A DNA stretch of 64,000 bases from Ga0077560 sp046330435 (GCA_046330435.1 JAXLST010000008.1:1-64000), one strand, 5' to 3'; shown: positions 35,636 through 44,769, numbered from the stretch's first letter. The notes: generated from the sequence alone by a model not told the origin. A program made the numbers and translations.

Positions 35636-36900
35636 CCCGCCGTGTCCGGGCGCCGCGCGAAGTACTCGGCCATCCCGATGCGCTCGATGGGCTCCGGGTG
35701 CGTGCCGAACCACAGCTGCAGGGCGCGCGGGGTGTCCGGCATGCCGAGCGCCGTCCGCACGAAGCCCTGGAACAGCCGCACCTGGGCGGACGGGTCACGG
35801 GCGGTCTGCAGCGCGGTCCAGTCCGCCTCGCGCTCGTACGTCCGGCTCACCACGTTGGCGAACGGCGTCGCGAGCGTCCCGGCGACCGATGCGGTGGCGG
35901 CCACGATGGCCAGGCGCCGCACCACCAGGCGCGTCCCGGCCTCGCCGGGCGTCCCGGCCCTCCCCCACCCGGTGCGCGCCCCCACCAGCGCGAAGCACAG
36001 CAGGCACCCGGGGATCGCCATGAGCGCCCCCACCGTCGTGCCCTTCAGGACGTGCCGGTGCTTGACGTGCGCCAGCTCGTGGGCGACCACCACCAGCACC
36101 TCGTCCCGGGGGAAGTCCCGCAGCAGCGTGTCGTAGAGCACGATGCGCCGGCTCGCCCCCAGCCCCGACACGTAGGCGTTCGCGGCGACGGTTCGGCGGG
36201 AGGCGTCGTTGACCAGCACCCGGTCGGCGGGGACGCCCTCCCGGCGTGCCAGGTCGAGGATCTGCCGCGCCAGCACCGGGTCGTCCAGGGGCCGCGTCTT
36301 CTGGAACAGGGGCTCGATGACCACCGGCGCCAGCAGCGTCGACAGGTAGACGAAGCCGGCGATGCCGCCGGCGAGCCCCGCCCACCACAGCCGCGGTGCC
36401 CGCGCGATGAGCACGGCGGCGCCGCACGCGACCCCCGCGGAGATCACCGCCCCGATGCCGGCGCCCTTGGCGACGTCCAGCAGCCACGCCGGCGGGTCCT
36501 GGGTGATGATCCCGTACTCCCGCCCCCAGCCGTACCGGGCCGCCCGCAGCGGCAGCGCCGCCAGGGTGCCGGCCACCGACAGGCCCGCCCCGAACAGCAG
36601 GCCCGCCCGCCATGCCCGCCCGCGGGCCAGTCGCGCCAGCGGCCCGCCCCACCGGCCCGACGTGCCGGCCACCGCCAGGGCGACGGCGGGCGCGATCGGC
36701 ACGGCCGCGACGGCCATCGCCCACGCACCGCGCCGGTACTCGCGGTTGCGGACCAGCTCCCCGGGGTCGAAGTAGTCGCCCACGGGCGGCGTGGGCGTGG
36801 ACGGCACCCCGTGGGACCAGAGCTTCCAGCGCAGGAGGGCGGTCACGCCCGCGGCGCCGGCGACGGCGACACCCGCGATGCCCAGTGCCCGGCGGTCCAT
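35632..36900 (-). CDS. M48 family metallopeptidase (CAAX/Ste24-like)
   Basis: 422 residues. Several membrane helices at the N-terminus (GIAGVAVAGAAGVTALLRWK; AVPIAPAVALAVAGTSG; and GIGAVISAGVACGAAVLI), then the zinc site VVVAHELAHVKHRHVLKG with HExxH-like HELAH, and the third ligand in RTYEREADWTALQTA. Ste24-type proteases degrade membrane or misfolded proteins. The THPEPIERIGMAEYFA C-terminus is typical. ATG 36900 has TACGAT six bases upstream (probable leaderless). Overlaps rlmH. Confidence 0.92.
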   Translation of the reverse strand: MDRRALGIAGVAVAGAAGVTALLRWKLWSHGVPSTPTPPVGDYFDPGELVRNREYRRGAWAMAVAAVPIAPAVALAVAGTSGRWGGPLARLARGRAWRAGLLFGAGLSVAGTLAALPLRAARYGWGREYGIITQDPPAWLLDVAKGAGIGAVISAGVACGAAVLIARAPRLWWAGLAGGIAGFVYLSTLLAPVVIEPLFQKTRPLDDPVLARQILDLARREGVPADRVLVNDASRRTVAANAYVSGLGASRRIVLYDTLLRDFPRDEVLVVVAHELAHVKHRHVLKGTTVGALMAIPGCLLCFALVGARTGWGRAGTPGEAGTRLVVRRLAIVAATASVAGTLATPFANVVSRTYEREADWTALQTARDPSAQVRLFQGFVRTALGMPDTPRALQLWFGTHPEPIERIGMAEYFARRPDTAG

Positions 36901-36906
36901 CGGGCG

Positions 36907-36935
36907 ATCGTAGCGGCCCCCGCGCCGCGTATCGT
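36907..36935. promoter_or_regulatory. divergent leaderless promoter pair (M48 gene / metallophosphoesterase)
   Basis: Two -10-like boxes in a 40-base intergenic region. TACGAT on the minus strand (36912-36907) lies six bases before the ATG at 36900; TATCGT on the plus strand (36930-36935) lies five bases before the GTG at 36941. Neither gene has a ribosome site there, so both mRNAs should begin at the start codon. Confidence 0.5.
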
Positions 36936-36940
36936 GCGGG

Positions 36941-37705
36941 GTGGTCCGGCGGTTCGAAGGAGGGGAGCCCGCCACGCCGATCGCCGTCCTCAGCGACATC
37001 CACGGCAACAGCCAGGCGCTCGCCGCCGTCCTGCGCGCCGCCCAGCAGCGCGGCGCCTCGCGATGGTGGTGCGTCGGCGACGTCGTGGGCTACGGCGCGG
37101 ACCCGGTCACCACCCTGGGCCGGGCCCTCACCGAGGCCGAGCGCTGCCTGGCCGGCAACCACGACCTCGGCGCGTCCGGCCGCATCCCGCTGGAGAACTT
37201 CACCTCCTGGGCGCACGACGCCCTGGTGTGGACCCAGGAGAAGCTCGGTCCGGTCGGCATGGCCAAGCTCGACCGGCTGCAGCCGGTGGACCGCACCGAG
37301 GGCGTCGCCCCGCTCTTCCACGCCAGCCCCCGCGACCCGGTGTGGGAGTACGTGCTGGAGCTGGGGCAGGCGCGGGACGCCCTGGAGGCCGTCCCGGCCC
37401 TGGTGACCTTCATCGGCCACACGCACCTGCCCGCCGTGTGGCACCTGGGCGAGGACGGCGCGGTGCGGGGCTTCGAGCCCTCCTCGGGCCCGTTCGGCCT
37501 CACCCCGCACCGGTGGCTCGTGAACCCCGGATCGGTGGGGCAGCCGCGGGACGGCGACCCCCGGGCCTCGTGGGCGCTCTACGACCCGGACGCCGCCACG
37601 GTCGAGATCGTGCGGACGCCGTACGACGTCGCCGCCGCCCAGAACCAGATCCTCAACGCGGGGCTGCCCGCCGGCCTGGCCACCCGCCTGGCCGAGGGCC
37701 GGTGA
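36941..37705 (+). CDS. metallophosphoesterase (calcineurin-like)
   Basis: 254 residues. The dimetal site of the YfcE/calcineurin-like family is visible: AVLSDIHGNSQAL (DxH), VGDVVGYGADP (GDxxxxG), CLAGNHDLGA (GNHD), FIGHTHLPAVWHL (GHTH). Substrate unknown; members act on cyclic or mono-phosphoesters. GTG at 36941 is five bases after TATCGT (leaderless). An alternative is translation from ACG at 36974, after a strong GAAGGAGGGGAG, which would give the usual PIAVLSDIHGN start. Stop overlaps the next gene's GTG. Confidence 0.88.
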   Translation: MVRRFEGGEPATPIAVLSDIHGNSQALAAVLRAAQQRGASRWWCVGDVVGYGADPVTTLGRALTEAERCLAGNHDLGASGRIPLENFTSWAHDALVWTQEKLGPVGMAKLDRLQPVDRTEGVAPLFHASPRDPVWEYVLELGQARDALEAVPALVTFIGHTHLPAVWHLGEDGAVRGFEPSSGPFGLTPHRWLVNPGSVGQPRDGDPRASWALYDPDAATVEIVRTPYDVAAAQNQILNAGLPAGLATRLAEGR

Positions 37706-38868
37706 GGCGCACCTACCTGGACGCCGCCGCGGCGGTCCCCCCGGCGCCCGAGGTGCGCGAGGCGATGGCCCGGGCGGCCGCCGATCTGTGGGCCTCGCCG
37801 GCCGGCCTCCACCCCGACGCGGCGGCCCCCGCCGCGGCGCTCCAGGAGGCACGGGGGCGGGTCGCCGCGCTGATCGGCGCGGCGGACCCCGAGGAGGTCG
37901 TGTTCACCTGCGGCGCCACCGAGGCGCGCAACCTCGCGGTCACAGGGCTGCTGTCGGCCAACCGCCACCTCGGCCGCCACGCCGTTATCACCGCGGTGGA
38001 ACACCCGGCCGTCACCACGGCCGTCCTCCGGCTCGCGCGCGACGGCGTCACGCACACCGCGGTGGGCGTGGATCGCGATGGCCTCGTCGATCCCGGGCGG
38101 CTGGCCGCGGCCGCCGCCCCGGGTACCGCACTCGTGTCCGTCCACCACGCCCAGCACGAGGTGGGGGCCGTGCAGGACGTCGCGGCGCTGGTCGCCGCGG
38201 TCCGCGGGACCGCGCCGGAGGCGCGCATCCACGTGGACGCCGCGGAGACCGCGGGCCTGCTGCCGCTGGACGTCGGGGCCCTCGGCGCCGACGCGGTCAC
38301 GGTGGGCGGGCCGGCGATGGGCGCGCCGGCGTGGAGCGGCGCGCTGTGGGTGCGCCCGGGCGCCGGCCTGCATCCGCTGGTGACCGGCGGGGCGCAGGAG
38401 GGCGGCAAGCGCGCCGGCCCGGAGGACCTGCCGGCCATCGCCGGCCTGGGCGCCGCCGCGGCGCTCGCGCTGGCCGCCATGGGCACCCGGGCCGCGCACC
38501 GGCGGGCCATGGCCGAGCGCCTCGCCGCGCGGCTGCTGGCGGTGCCGGGGGTGACGCTCAATGGACCGCCGCCCGGCCGCCGGCTGCCGGGCAACGTGCA
38601 CGTGTCGGTGGACCGCGTGGAGGGAGAGACGCTCACGGCCGCCATGGGCGCCCGCGGGGTCGCGGCCTCCCCCGGCTCGGCGTGCACCGCCGACGCGGGC
38701 AAGGCCTCCCCCACCCTGCTGGCCATGGGCGTCGAGGCCCGCGACGCGCACTCGGCGGTGCTGTTCGGCGCCGGCGACGCCACCACCGCCGACGAGGTGG
38801 ACCACGCCGCCGCGGTGTTCGCGGAGGTCGTCGCGGCGCTGCGGGCGATGAGCCCGGTCGGGCGGTGA
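37702..38868 (+). CDS. class V aminotransferase/cysteine desulfurase-like protein lacking the PLP lysine
   Basis: 388 residues aligned throughout with NifS/IscS: VRRTYLDAAAAVPPAPEVRE, CGATEARNLAVTGLL, VEHPAVTTAVLRLA, VSVHHAQHEVGAVQDV, the PLP-Asp region IHVDAAETAG and the Cys loop ASPGSACTADAGKASP. The segment that should hold the Schiff-base lysine (SGHKxGAPKG) reads TVGGPAMGAPAWSGALW, with no Lys. So the sulfur-carrying Cys is kept while the cofactor anchor is lost. It is coupled by four-base overlaps to the phosphoesterase before and TusA after. Possibly a sulfur-relay scaffold; function unproven. Confidence 0.85.
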   Translation: MRRTYLDAAAAVPPAPEVREAMARAAADLWASPAGLHPDAAAPAAALQEARGRVAALIGAADPEEVVFTCGATEARNLAVTGLLSANRHLGRHAVITAVEHPAVTTAVLRLARDGVTHTAVGVDRDGLVDPGRLAAAAAPGTALVSVHHAQHEVGAVQDVAALVAAVRGTAPEARIHVDAAETAGLLPLDVGALGADAVTVGGPAMGAPAWSGALWVRPGAGLHPLVTGGAQEGGKRAGPEDLPAIAGLGAAAALALAAMGTRAAHRRAMAERLAARLLAVPGVTLNGPPPGRRLPGNVHVSVDRVEGETLTAAMGARGVAASPGSACTADAGKASPTLLAMGVEARDAHSAVLFGAGDATTADEVDHAAAVFAEVVAALRAMSPVGR

Positions 38869-39131
38869 CCCCGGCCCGCGTGGTCGATGCGCTCGGGTCC
38901 CACTGCCCCGTGCCGGTGCGGCTGCTGGGCCGCGCCCTGGGGAGGGTGGCCCCCGGCGAGGTGGTGGAGCTGCTGGCCGACGACCCGCTCATCGAGGTGG
39001 ACCTGCCGGCCTGGTGCCACGCCCGCGGGCACCTCCTGCTGGAGCTCACCGCACGGGACGGCCGGTGGCGCGGCCTGGTGCGGCGCGGTCAGGCCGGAGG
39101 GACCTCCGCGGCGGCGGCGCCCCGGTCGTAG
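38865..39131 (+). CDS. tusA: TusA family sulfurtransferase
   Basis: 88 residues. TusA carries persulfide sulfur on the Cys of a CPxP motif; here RVVDALGSHCPVPVRLLGRA with the CPVP motif at about residue 14. VVELLADDPLIEVDLPAWCH continues the usual betaalpha fold. TusA normally takes sulfur from a cysteine desulfurase, which fits its overlap with the NifS-like gene. Its last 43 bases overlap the convergent membrane protein gene. Confidence 0.93.
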   Translation: MTPARVVDALGSHCPVPVRLLGRALGRVAPGEVVELLADDPLIEVDLPAWCHARGHLLLELTARDGRWRGLVRRGQAGGTSAAAAPRS

Positions 39132-40243
39132 GCCCACGCGGCCACCACGCCGCGCATCCGCTCCAGCTCGTCCTCGATGAACTCCCGGCGGTTCTCCGCC
39201 TCGCTCACCGCCACCACGGCGAAGTACAGGGCGGCGAAGGCGCCCAGGAGGGCCGACACGCGCAGCAGCGGCTCGCTGAGCACGACCGATCCGCGCAGGC
39301 CGTCGTACTCGGCCAGGACGTGCAGGGTGCCGCCCGTCTGCCCGGTCCAGGCCTCCGTGGTGTGGCGGTCCACGGTGAGCAGGCCGAAGCCCAGGAAGAA
39401 CACGGCGGTCATGACCCCCACCACCGCCACGCGGGCCACCAGGCCCACGTGCAGGGCAACCGCGAGGTTGGCCCGCTGGATACCGGACATCGGCTCCACG
39501 TGTGGCGCCGCGCCGGCCTCCACCAGCGGCGCGGCCGGCGTCGCCAGCGCCCGCCGCCGCAGCTCCTCGCCGGCCTCCGGCCGGTACAGGCCCCGCCGCT
39601 CACCGGCCAGGCCCACCACCAGGGTGAGCACCGCCAGCACGGCGAACAGCACGAACACGGTCACGAACCGCCAGCCCTCGATCGTCCCGAGGGTCTGCCA
39701 CACCTCCGCCGCGAGGAACAGGAACAGCAGGACCGCGAGCAGCAGCACCAGCGCCCGCCCGGCGATCGCGGCGATGTCTCGCAGGGCCGCCACGGCGGAG
39801 CGGCCGGTGTGGACCAGCACCGACACCACCCCCAGGCTGGTGAGCACATAGAGCAGGGCGGCGATCGCGGCGCCGCCGGCGAGCAGGAGGGCGGCCCGGG
39901 CGGGGCCGTCGCCCAGGGCCAGGTCGGCGGCGGCCGGCACGGCCACGAACAACCCGGCCTCCACGAACCCCACGCGCTCGGGCGGCGCCGTCCACGCGCG
40001 GCCCCGCAGGCGGTTCACCAGGCCGAGGCCCGCGAACGCCGCGACCAGGGCGCCGGCGGTGGCCAGCGCACGCCCCCACGGGGGCCAGTCGGGGCGCAGC
40101 ACCAGCGCCAGCGCGACCACGAACAGCACCAGCAGCGCGGGCCGCAGGCGGGTGAGGACGTCCTCGCGCGGGTCGAAGTCACGGGCCAGGTGGGGCACGC
40201 CCTCGTGCCGGAACCACTCCTCCAGCGGGAGGTCATGTCTCAT
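39089..40243 (-). CDS. multi-pass membrane protein of unknown function
   Basis: 384 residues, no family recognised. About nine predicted membrane helices, for example ALLVLFVVALALVLRPDW, ATAGALVAAFAGLGLVNRLR, LIAGRALVLLLAVLLFLFLA-type segments and FVTVFVLFAVLAVLTLVVGL. Charged N-terminus MRHDLPLEEWFRHEGV; C-terminal RREFIEDELERMRGVVAAWA is helical. No transporter signature. Ends in a convergent overlap with tusA, and diverges from the diguanylate cyclase gene. Confidence 0.72.
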   Translation of the reverse strand: MRHDLPLEEWFRHEGVPHLARDFDPREDVLTRLRPALLVLFVVALALVLRPDWPPWGRALATAGALVAAFAGLGLVNRLRGRAWTAPPERVGFVEAGLFVAVPAAADLALGDGPARAALLLAGGAAIAALLYVLTSLGVVSVLVHTGRSAVAALRDIAAIAGRALVLLLAVLLFLFLAAEVWQTLGTIEGWRFVTVFVLFAVLAVLTLVVGLAGERRGLYRPEAGEELRRRALATPAAPLVEAGAAPHVEPMSGIQRANLAVALHVGLVARVAVVGVMTAVFFLGFGLLTVDRHTTEAWTGQTGGTLHVLAEYDGLRGSVVLSEPLLRVSALLGAFAALYFAVVAVSEAENRREFIEDELERMRGVVAAWAYDRGAAAAEVPPA

Positions 40244-40387
40244 GGGCAATTCCCCGAGAGGTGAAGCATCCCGCTCAGCATCCGATAACGAGGGTACCGG
40301 CACCACCGGCCGGCGGGTCGCGACCCGTCCGGGCGGGGTTGCGGTCCGTCACCCCCGCGGCGGCGTCCCGGCTCCACCAACCCCACG

Positions 40388-42757
40388 GTGATCACCCCCA
40401 TCGACCGCCACCAGCTTCCGTCGGACCACGACCCCGCGTGGCAGCGCGCCGCGCGACGCGTCCGCGTGCTCTCGCACCTGCAGGTCGCGACGCTGGTCGT
40501 CGTCGGCGTGCTCATCGTGGTGGCGAGCATCGCCGTGGGCCGCCAGCTGGTGAGCACCCAGTCGGACCGCGCGCGGGTCACCCGGGCGCAGCTCGACCTC
40601 ATCACCGCCCGTGAGGACTTCCAGGCGCTGGAGAACGACGCCTGGTTCGCGGCGGCCAAGGACGACATCCTGGAGACGGGGCTGCCCACCGACTGGATCC
40701 TGCGGGCCGTGAGCGTGAGCGGGCGGTTCACCAGCCTCGCCGAGGACGCCGTCACGATCTCCGACGAGGCCGGGCGCGCGGCGGACGAGGCCCGCCTGCG
40801 GCTGGCACGGGTGGAGGAGGCCACGCGCATCCCCACCGGGGTCAGCGCGGCGGAGGGCCAGGCGGCGGCGGGCCGCATCCGCGCCCGCAGCACCGAGTTC
40901 AACCAGGCCGTGGACACCTGGGTCGCCGCGTACTCGCGCGAGCTGCGCCGCATCGACGAGGAGCAGGGCGCCTTCACCGGCCGGGTCCTGGCGCTGTTCG
41001 CCGTCGCGGTCGCGGTGCTGTGCCTGGTGGGCGCCGCCTGCTGGGTGCTCCTCAACCGGGCCCGGGGCCGTGTCGTGCACGAGATGCGGCGGTCGGTCGC
41101 CGAGCAGAGCGCGCTGCGCCGCACGGCCACCGAGATCGCGTCGCTCTCGGACACCCGGGCGATCATGGACGTCGTCGCCCGTGAGGTCGCGGGCCTGCTG
41201 GGCGCCGACCGCGCCTCGGTCGTGCGGTTCACCGGGGCCGAGGGGCGCATCGTCGGGTCCTCGGTGGACGGCGAGGACTGGGGGACGCCCCTGCCGGACG
41301 ACGGCCGCGACGCCGTCTCGGTGGTGCGGCGCACCGGCCGGGCGGTCTGCATGGACGACTACGCCCTCATGGGCGACCACCCGACGCTGCGCCACCTGGT
41401 CGGGCTCGGCATCCACGCGGCGGTGGGTGCGCCCATCCTGGTGGACGGCGTGTCGTGGGGCGCCCTGATCGCCGGCTCCGGCACGCCGGGCCGGTTCACC
41501 GCCGGGGACGCCGAGCGCCTGGAGCGCTTCTGCAGCCTGGCGGCCCTCGCCGTCACGAACGCCCAGAACCTCGCCCGGCTCGCCGACCAGGCCGCCAGCG
41601 ACCCGCTGACCGGCCTCGCCAACCACCGCGTGTTCCGTGAGCGCCTGGCGGTGGAGGCCGAGCGCGCCCGCCGCCACGGCCGCGAGCTGGCCCTCGCGGT
41701 GTTCGACATCGACCGGTTCAAGCTGGTCAACGAGGCGCTGGGGCACCGGGGCGGCGACGCCGTGCTGGTGGACCTCGGGGAGCGGCTCGCCGCGGCCTGC
41801 CGCGAGGGCGACCTCGTGGCCCGCGTGGGCGGCGAGGAGTTCGCCTGGCTCATGCCGGAGACCGACTCCTGGGGGGCCTGGTGCGCGGCCGAGCGCATCC
41901 GGGTCGAGGTGGGCGGCACGCCGCTGGCGGGCCTGGGCCACCAGACCGTGTCCGCGGGCGTGTGCGACCTGGCGCAGGCCGGCGGCGAGGGCGACCGCCT
42001 CTACGAGCTCGCCGACGGGGCCGTCTACTGGGCGAAGGCCCACGGCCGCGACCTGTGCGTGCGGTACAGCCCCGACGTGGTGGTGGACCTCTCCGCCGCC
42101 GAGCGCGCCGCGCGCCTGGAGCAGCGGCGCACCCTCGACGCCGTGCGCCTGCTGGCGCAGGCGGTCGACGCCCGCGACCCCAACACCCAGCGGCACTCCG
42201 AGCGGGTGGCGGAGATCGCATCCGAGCTGGCCCAGGCCCTGGGGTGGGACATGGAGCGCATCGAGCTGCTGCGCGAGGCGGCGCTGGTGCACGACGTCGG
42301 GAAGATCGGCGTGCCGGACTCGGTGCTGCTGAAGGCCGGCCCCCTCACGCCCGAGGAGCGGGAGCGCATCCAGGCGCACGCCGCGCTGGGCGCCCAGATG
42401 GTCGCCGACATGCTCTCCCCCGAGCAGGTCGCATGGGTGCGCGGGCACCACGAGCGCTGGGACGGCGGGGGCTACCCCGACGGCATCGCCGCGGAGCAGA
42501 TCCCGGACGGCGCCCAGGTCCTCATCGTCGCCGACGCCTTCGACGCGATGTCCGCCGACCGCCCCTACCGCCGCGGCCTGCCGCTGGAGGCCGCGTACCG
42601 CGAGGTCATGGACGGCGCCGGCAGCCAGTTCCCGCCGTCGGTGGTCGAGGCCATGACCGCGATCATGGAGTCCGGGCGCCTGGCGGCGATCCTGGAGGCC
42701 GCCGCGACCACCCAGGCGCCGGTGCACGGCGACGACTCCGACCTGGCGGCACGGTGA
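40388..42757 (+). CDS. GAF-GGDEF-HD-GYP c-di-GMP signalling protein
   Basis: 789 residues. Two membrane segments (VATLVVVGVLIVVASIAVG; LFAVAVAVLCLVGAACWVL) flank an extracytoplasmic sensor of ~165 residues. Then a GAF domain (~255-400), a GGDEF domain with intact VGGEEFAWL active site and FDIDRFKLVNEALGH, and an HD-GYP phosphodiesterase with AALVHDVGKIG and HHERWDGGGYPDG. Both making and breaking c-di-GMP are therefore possible in one protein. GTG start at 40388; its stop overlaps the next gene's GTG. Confidence 0.93.
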   Translation: MITPIDRHQLPSDHDPAWQRAARRVRVLSHLQVATLVVVGVLIVVASIAVGRQLVSTQSDRARVTRAQLDLITAREDFQALENDAWFAAAKDDILETGLPTDWILRAVSVSGRFTSLAEDAVTISDEAGRAADEARLRLARVEEATRIPTGVSAAEGQAAAGRIRARSTEFNQAVDTWVAAYSRELRRIDEEQGAFTGRVLALFAVAVAVLCLVGAACWVLLNRARGRVVHEMRRSVAEQSALRRTATEIASLSDTRAIMDVVAREVAGLLGADRASVVRFTGAEGRIVGSSVDGEDWGTPLPDDGRDAVSVVRRTGRAVCMDDYALMGDHPTLRHLVGLGIHAAVGAPILVDGVSWGALIAGSGTPGRFTAGDAERLERFCSLAALAVTNAQNLARLADQAASDPLTGLANHRVFRERLAVEAERARRHGRELALAVFDIDRFKLVNEALGHRGGDAVLVDLGERLAAACREGDLVARVGGEEFAWLMPETDSWGAWCAAERIRVEVGGTPLAGLGHQTVSAGVCDLAQAGGEGDRLYELADGAVYWAKAHGRDLCVRYSPDVVVDLSAAERAARLEQRRTLDAVRLLAQAVDARDPNTQRHSERVAEIASELAQALGWDMERIELLREAALVHDVGKIGVPDSVLLKAGPLTPEERERIQAHAALGAQMVADMLSPEQVAWVRGHHERWDGGGYPDGIAAEQIPDGAQVLIVADAFDAMSADRPYRRGLPLEAAYREVMDGAGSQFPPSVVEAMTAIMESGRLAAILEAAATTQAPVHGDDSDLAAR

Positions 42758-44727
42758 GCGCCGGGGACGACGGGGCGATCGCCCGCCTGCACGAGCTCGT
42801 CGCCGGCCAGCTGGCCGAGGGCGAGCGCCTGCGCGCCGCCGAGTCGACGTACCGGGCGCTGGTGGAGAGCTTCACCGACCTGCGCACCCGCCACGACGTC
42901 TCCGGGCGGGTGGCGTGGGCGAGCGGCGCGGCGGAGGCCGTCCTGGGGTACACCCCGCAGGAGCTCGCCGGCATGGCGCCCGTCGACCTGCTGCATCCCG
43001 AGGACGCCGCGCCGTTCGCCTCCGGCCTGGCCGCGGCCCGGCGCACCGGCGAGGTGGTCACCGTGACCTACCGCGTGCGGCACCGCGGCGGCCAGTGGCT
43101 GTGGTTCAGCAGCGCGCTGCATCCGGACGGGCCGGACGGCGAGGTGCTCGCCGCCACCAAGGACGTCACGCTGTCGGTGCGCACCCAGTACGGGCAGGGC
43201 GCCCTGCACCGGGTGGCGGCCGCCCTGGTGCGCGAGCTGGGCGAGGAGGAGCTGTTCGGCCTGTGCGCCCTGGAGGTCGCCCGGCTGCTGGACGCCGACA
43301 CCGCGGTCCTGGTGCGGTACCAGCCCGAGGGCGCCCTGGTGCTCTCATGCGAGGGCGACCCGGCCATCGAACCGGGCCACGTGCTGCCCGACGCCGGCCA
43401 CGGGGCGATCGTGGAGGTGCGCCGCACCGCCGCGCCCGCCCGCGTCCACTACCCCGAGCTGCCGCCCGGCGACCCGCTGCGCGCCATTCCCAGCACCGAC
43501 CGCTACGCCGTGGGCGCCGCGGTGCCGGTGTTCGTGCGCGGCGGCGTGTGGGGCGCCCTGCTGGTCGCGGTCGGCACCGGCAGCCTGCCGCCGGAGGCGG
43601 AGCTGTGGATGGCGCGCATCGCCGAGATGCTCGGCCTGGGCATCGCCGCCGCGGCGCAGCGCACGCAGCTGCGCGCCCAGGCCACCACCGACCCGCTGAC
43701 CGGGCTGGCGAACCACCGGACGTTCCACGAGCGCCTGCGCAACGAGTCGGCCCGGTCGCGGCGCTCCGGCGCGCCCCTGGCCCTGGTGCTGCTGGACATC
43801 GACCGCTTCAAGTCGGTCAACGACGTCTACGGCCACCAGGCGGGCGACGAGGTGCTGCGCACCGTGGCGGCCCTGCTGGCCGAGGACGCCCGCACCACCG
43901 ACATCGCCGCCCGCCTGGGCGGCGAGGAGTTCGCGCTGCTGCTCTCCGCCACCGGCGACGACGGGGCGCTCGCCGTCGCGGAGCGCCTGCGCATCGCGAT
44001 CGCCGGCACGCGCGTGCCGGGCCCGGGACGCGTGACCGCGTCGTTCGGCGTCGCGTCGCTGGGCCCCGACGGGGACCCCGACGAGCTGGTGCGCGCCGCC
44101 GACCGGGCGCTGTACGCCGCCAAGGGCGCCGGGCGCGACCGGTGCGTCCTGCACGACGCCGACATCGAACTGCTGGTGCCCGCGCAGGTCGACGACACGG
44201 GCCACGAGATCGTCCCCGTGCGCGCCCTCCGCGCGCTCGCCCGCAGCGCCGAGGGCGACGCGGGCCCGGGGCCGGGCCACGGGGAGCGGGTCGCCGACCT
44301 CTCCGCGGCGCTGGCGACCGCCATCGGCTGGGAGCCCCGCGACGTCATGCGCCTGCGCGACGCCGCCCTGGTGCACGACGTGCCCGCCGAGCTGGTCGCC
44401 GAGGTCCTCGCCGGGGAGCAGCTGGAGTGGGTGCGCCACCACGGCGCGCGCTGGGACGGCGGCGGCCGGCAGCCGGGGGCGGTGCCGCACGGGGAGGCGA
44501 TCCCCGAGGGCGCCAGAATCATCGCGATCGCGGACGCCTGGGACGGCTTCCGGACCTCCCGCGAGGGGGCCCGTCCGGCGTCCACGGCGGACACCCTCCG
44601 GCGGGTCCGCCGCCGCTCGGGCCGGCACCACTGGCCCGCGGGCGTCGAGGCCCTGGCACGGCTGGTCGAGGTGGGGGCGCTCCCCCGCACCGCAATTCCC
44701 GCTCGTAGCGCGACACATTCGGTGTGA
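42754..44727 (+). CDS. PAS-GAF-GGDEF protein with degenerate HD domain
   Basis: 657 residues, soluble. A PAS domain (~25-130: RVAWASGAAEAVLGYTPQEL), a GAF domain (~145-295), a GGDEF domain with RLGGEEFALLL and LLDIDRFKSVNDVYGH (diguanylate cyclase), then an HD-GYP-like domain in which the metal ligands are eroded: LVHDVPAELVA lacks the GK after HD and HHGARWDGGGRQPG replaces HHERxDGxGYP. It is probably a cyclase with a non-catalytic, perhaps regulatory, HD domain. Coupled to the gene before by GTGA overlap. Confidence 0.92.
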   Translation: MSAGDDGAIARLHELVAGQLAEGERLRAAESTYRALVESFTDLRTRHDVSGRVAWASGAAEAVLGYTPQELAGMAPVDLLHPEDAAPFASGLAAARRTGEVVTVTYRVRHRGGQWLWFSSALHPDGPDGEVLAATKDVTLSVRTQYGQGALHRVAAALVRELGEEELFGLCALEVARLLDADTAVLVRYQPEGALVLSCEGDPAIEPGHVLPDAGHGAIVEVRRTAAPARVHYPELPPGDPLRAIPSTDRYAVGAAVPVFVRGGVWGALLVAVGTGSLPPEAELWMARIAEMLGLGIAAAAQRTQLRAQATTDPLTGLANHRTFHERLRNESARSRRSGAPLALVLLDIDRFKSVNDVYGHQAGDEVLRTVAALLAEDARTTDIAARLGGEEFALLLSATGDDGALAVAERLRIAIAGTRVPGPGRVTASFGVASLGPDGDPDELVRAADRALYAAKGAGRDRCVLHDADIELLVPAQVDDTGHEIVPVRALRALARSAEGDAGPGPGHGERVADLSAALATAIGWEPRDVMRLRDAALVHDVPAELVAEVLAGEQLEWVRHHGARWDGGGRQPGAVPHGEAIPEGARIIAIADAWDGFRTSREGARPASTADTLRRVRRRSGRHHWPAGVEALARLVEVGALPRTAIPARSATHSV

Positions 44728-44769
44728 GGCCGGCCCGCGGCCTTGACTCGGGCCCGCGGGAGCACTTCA

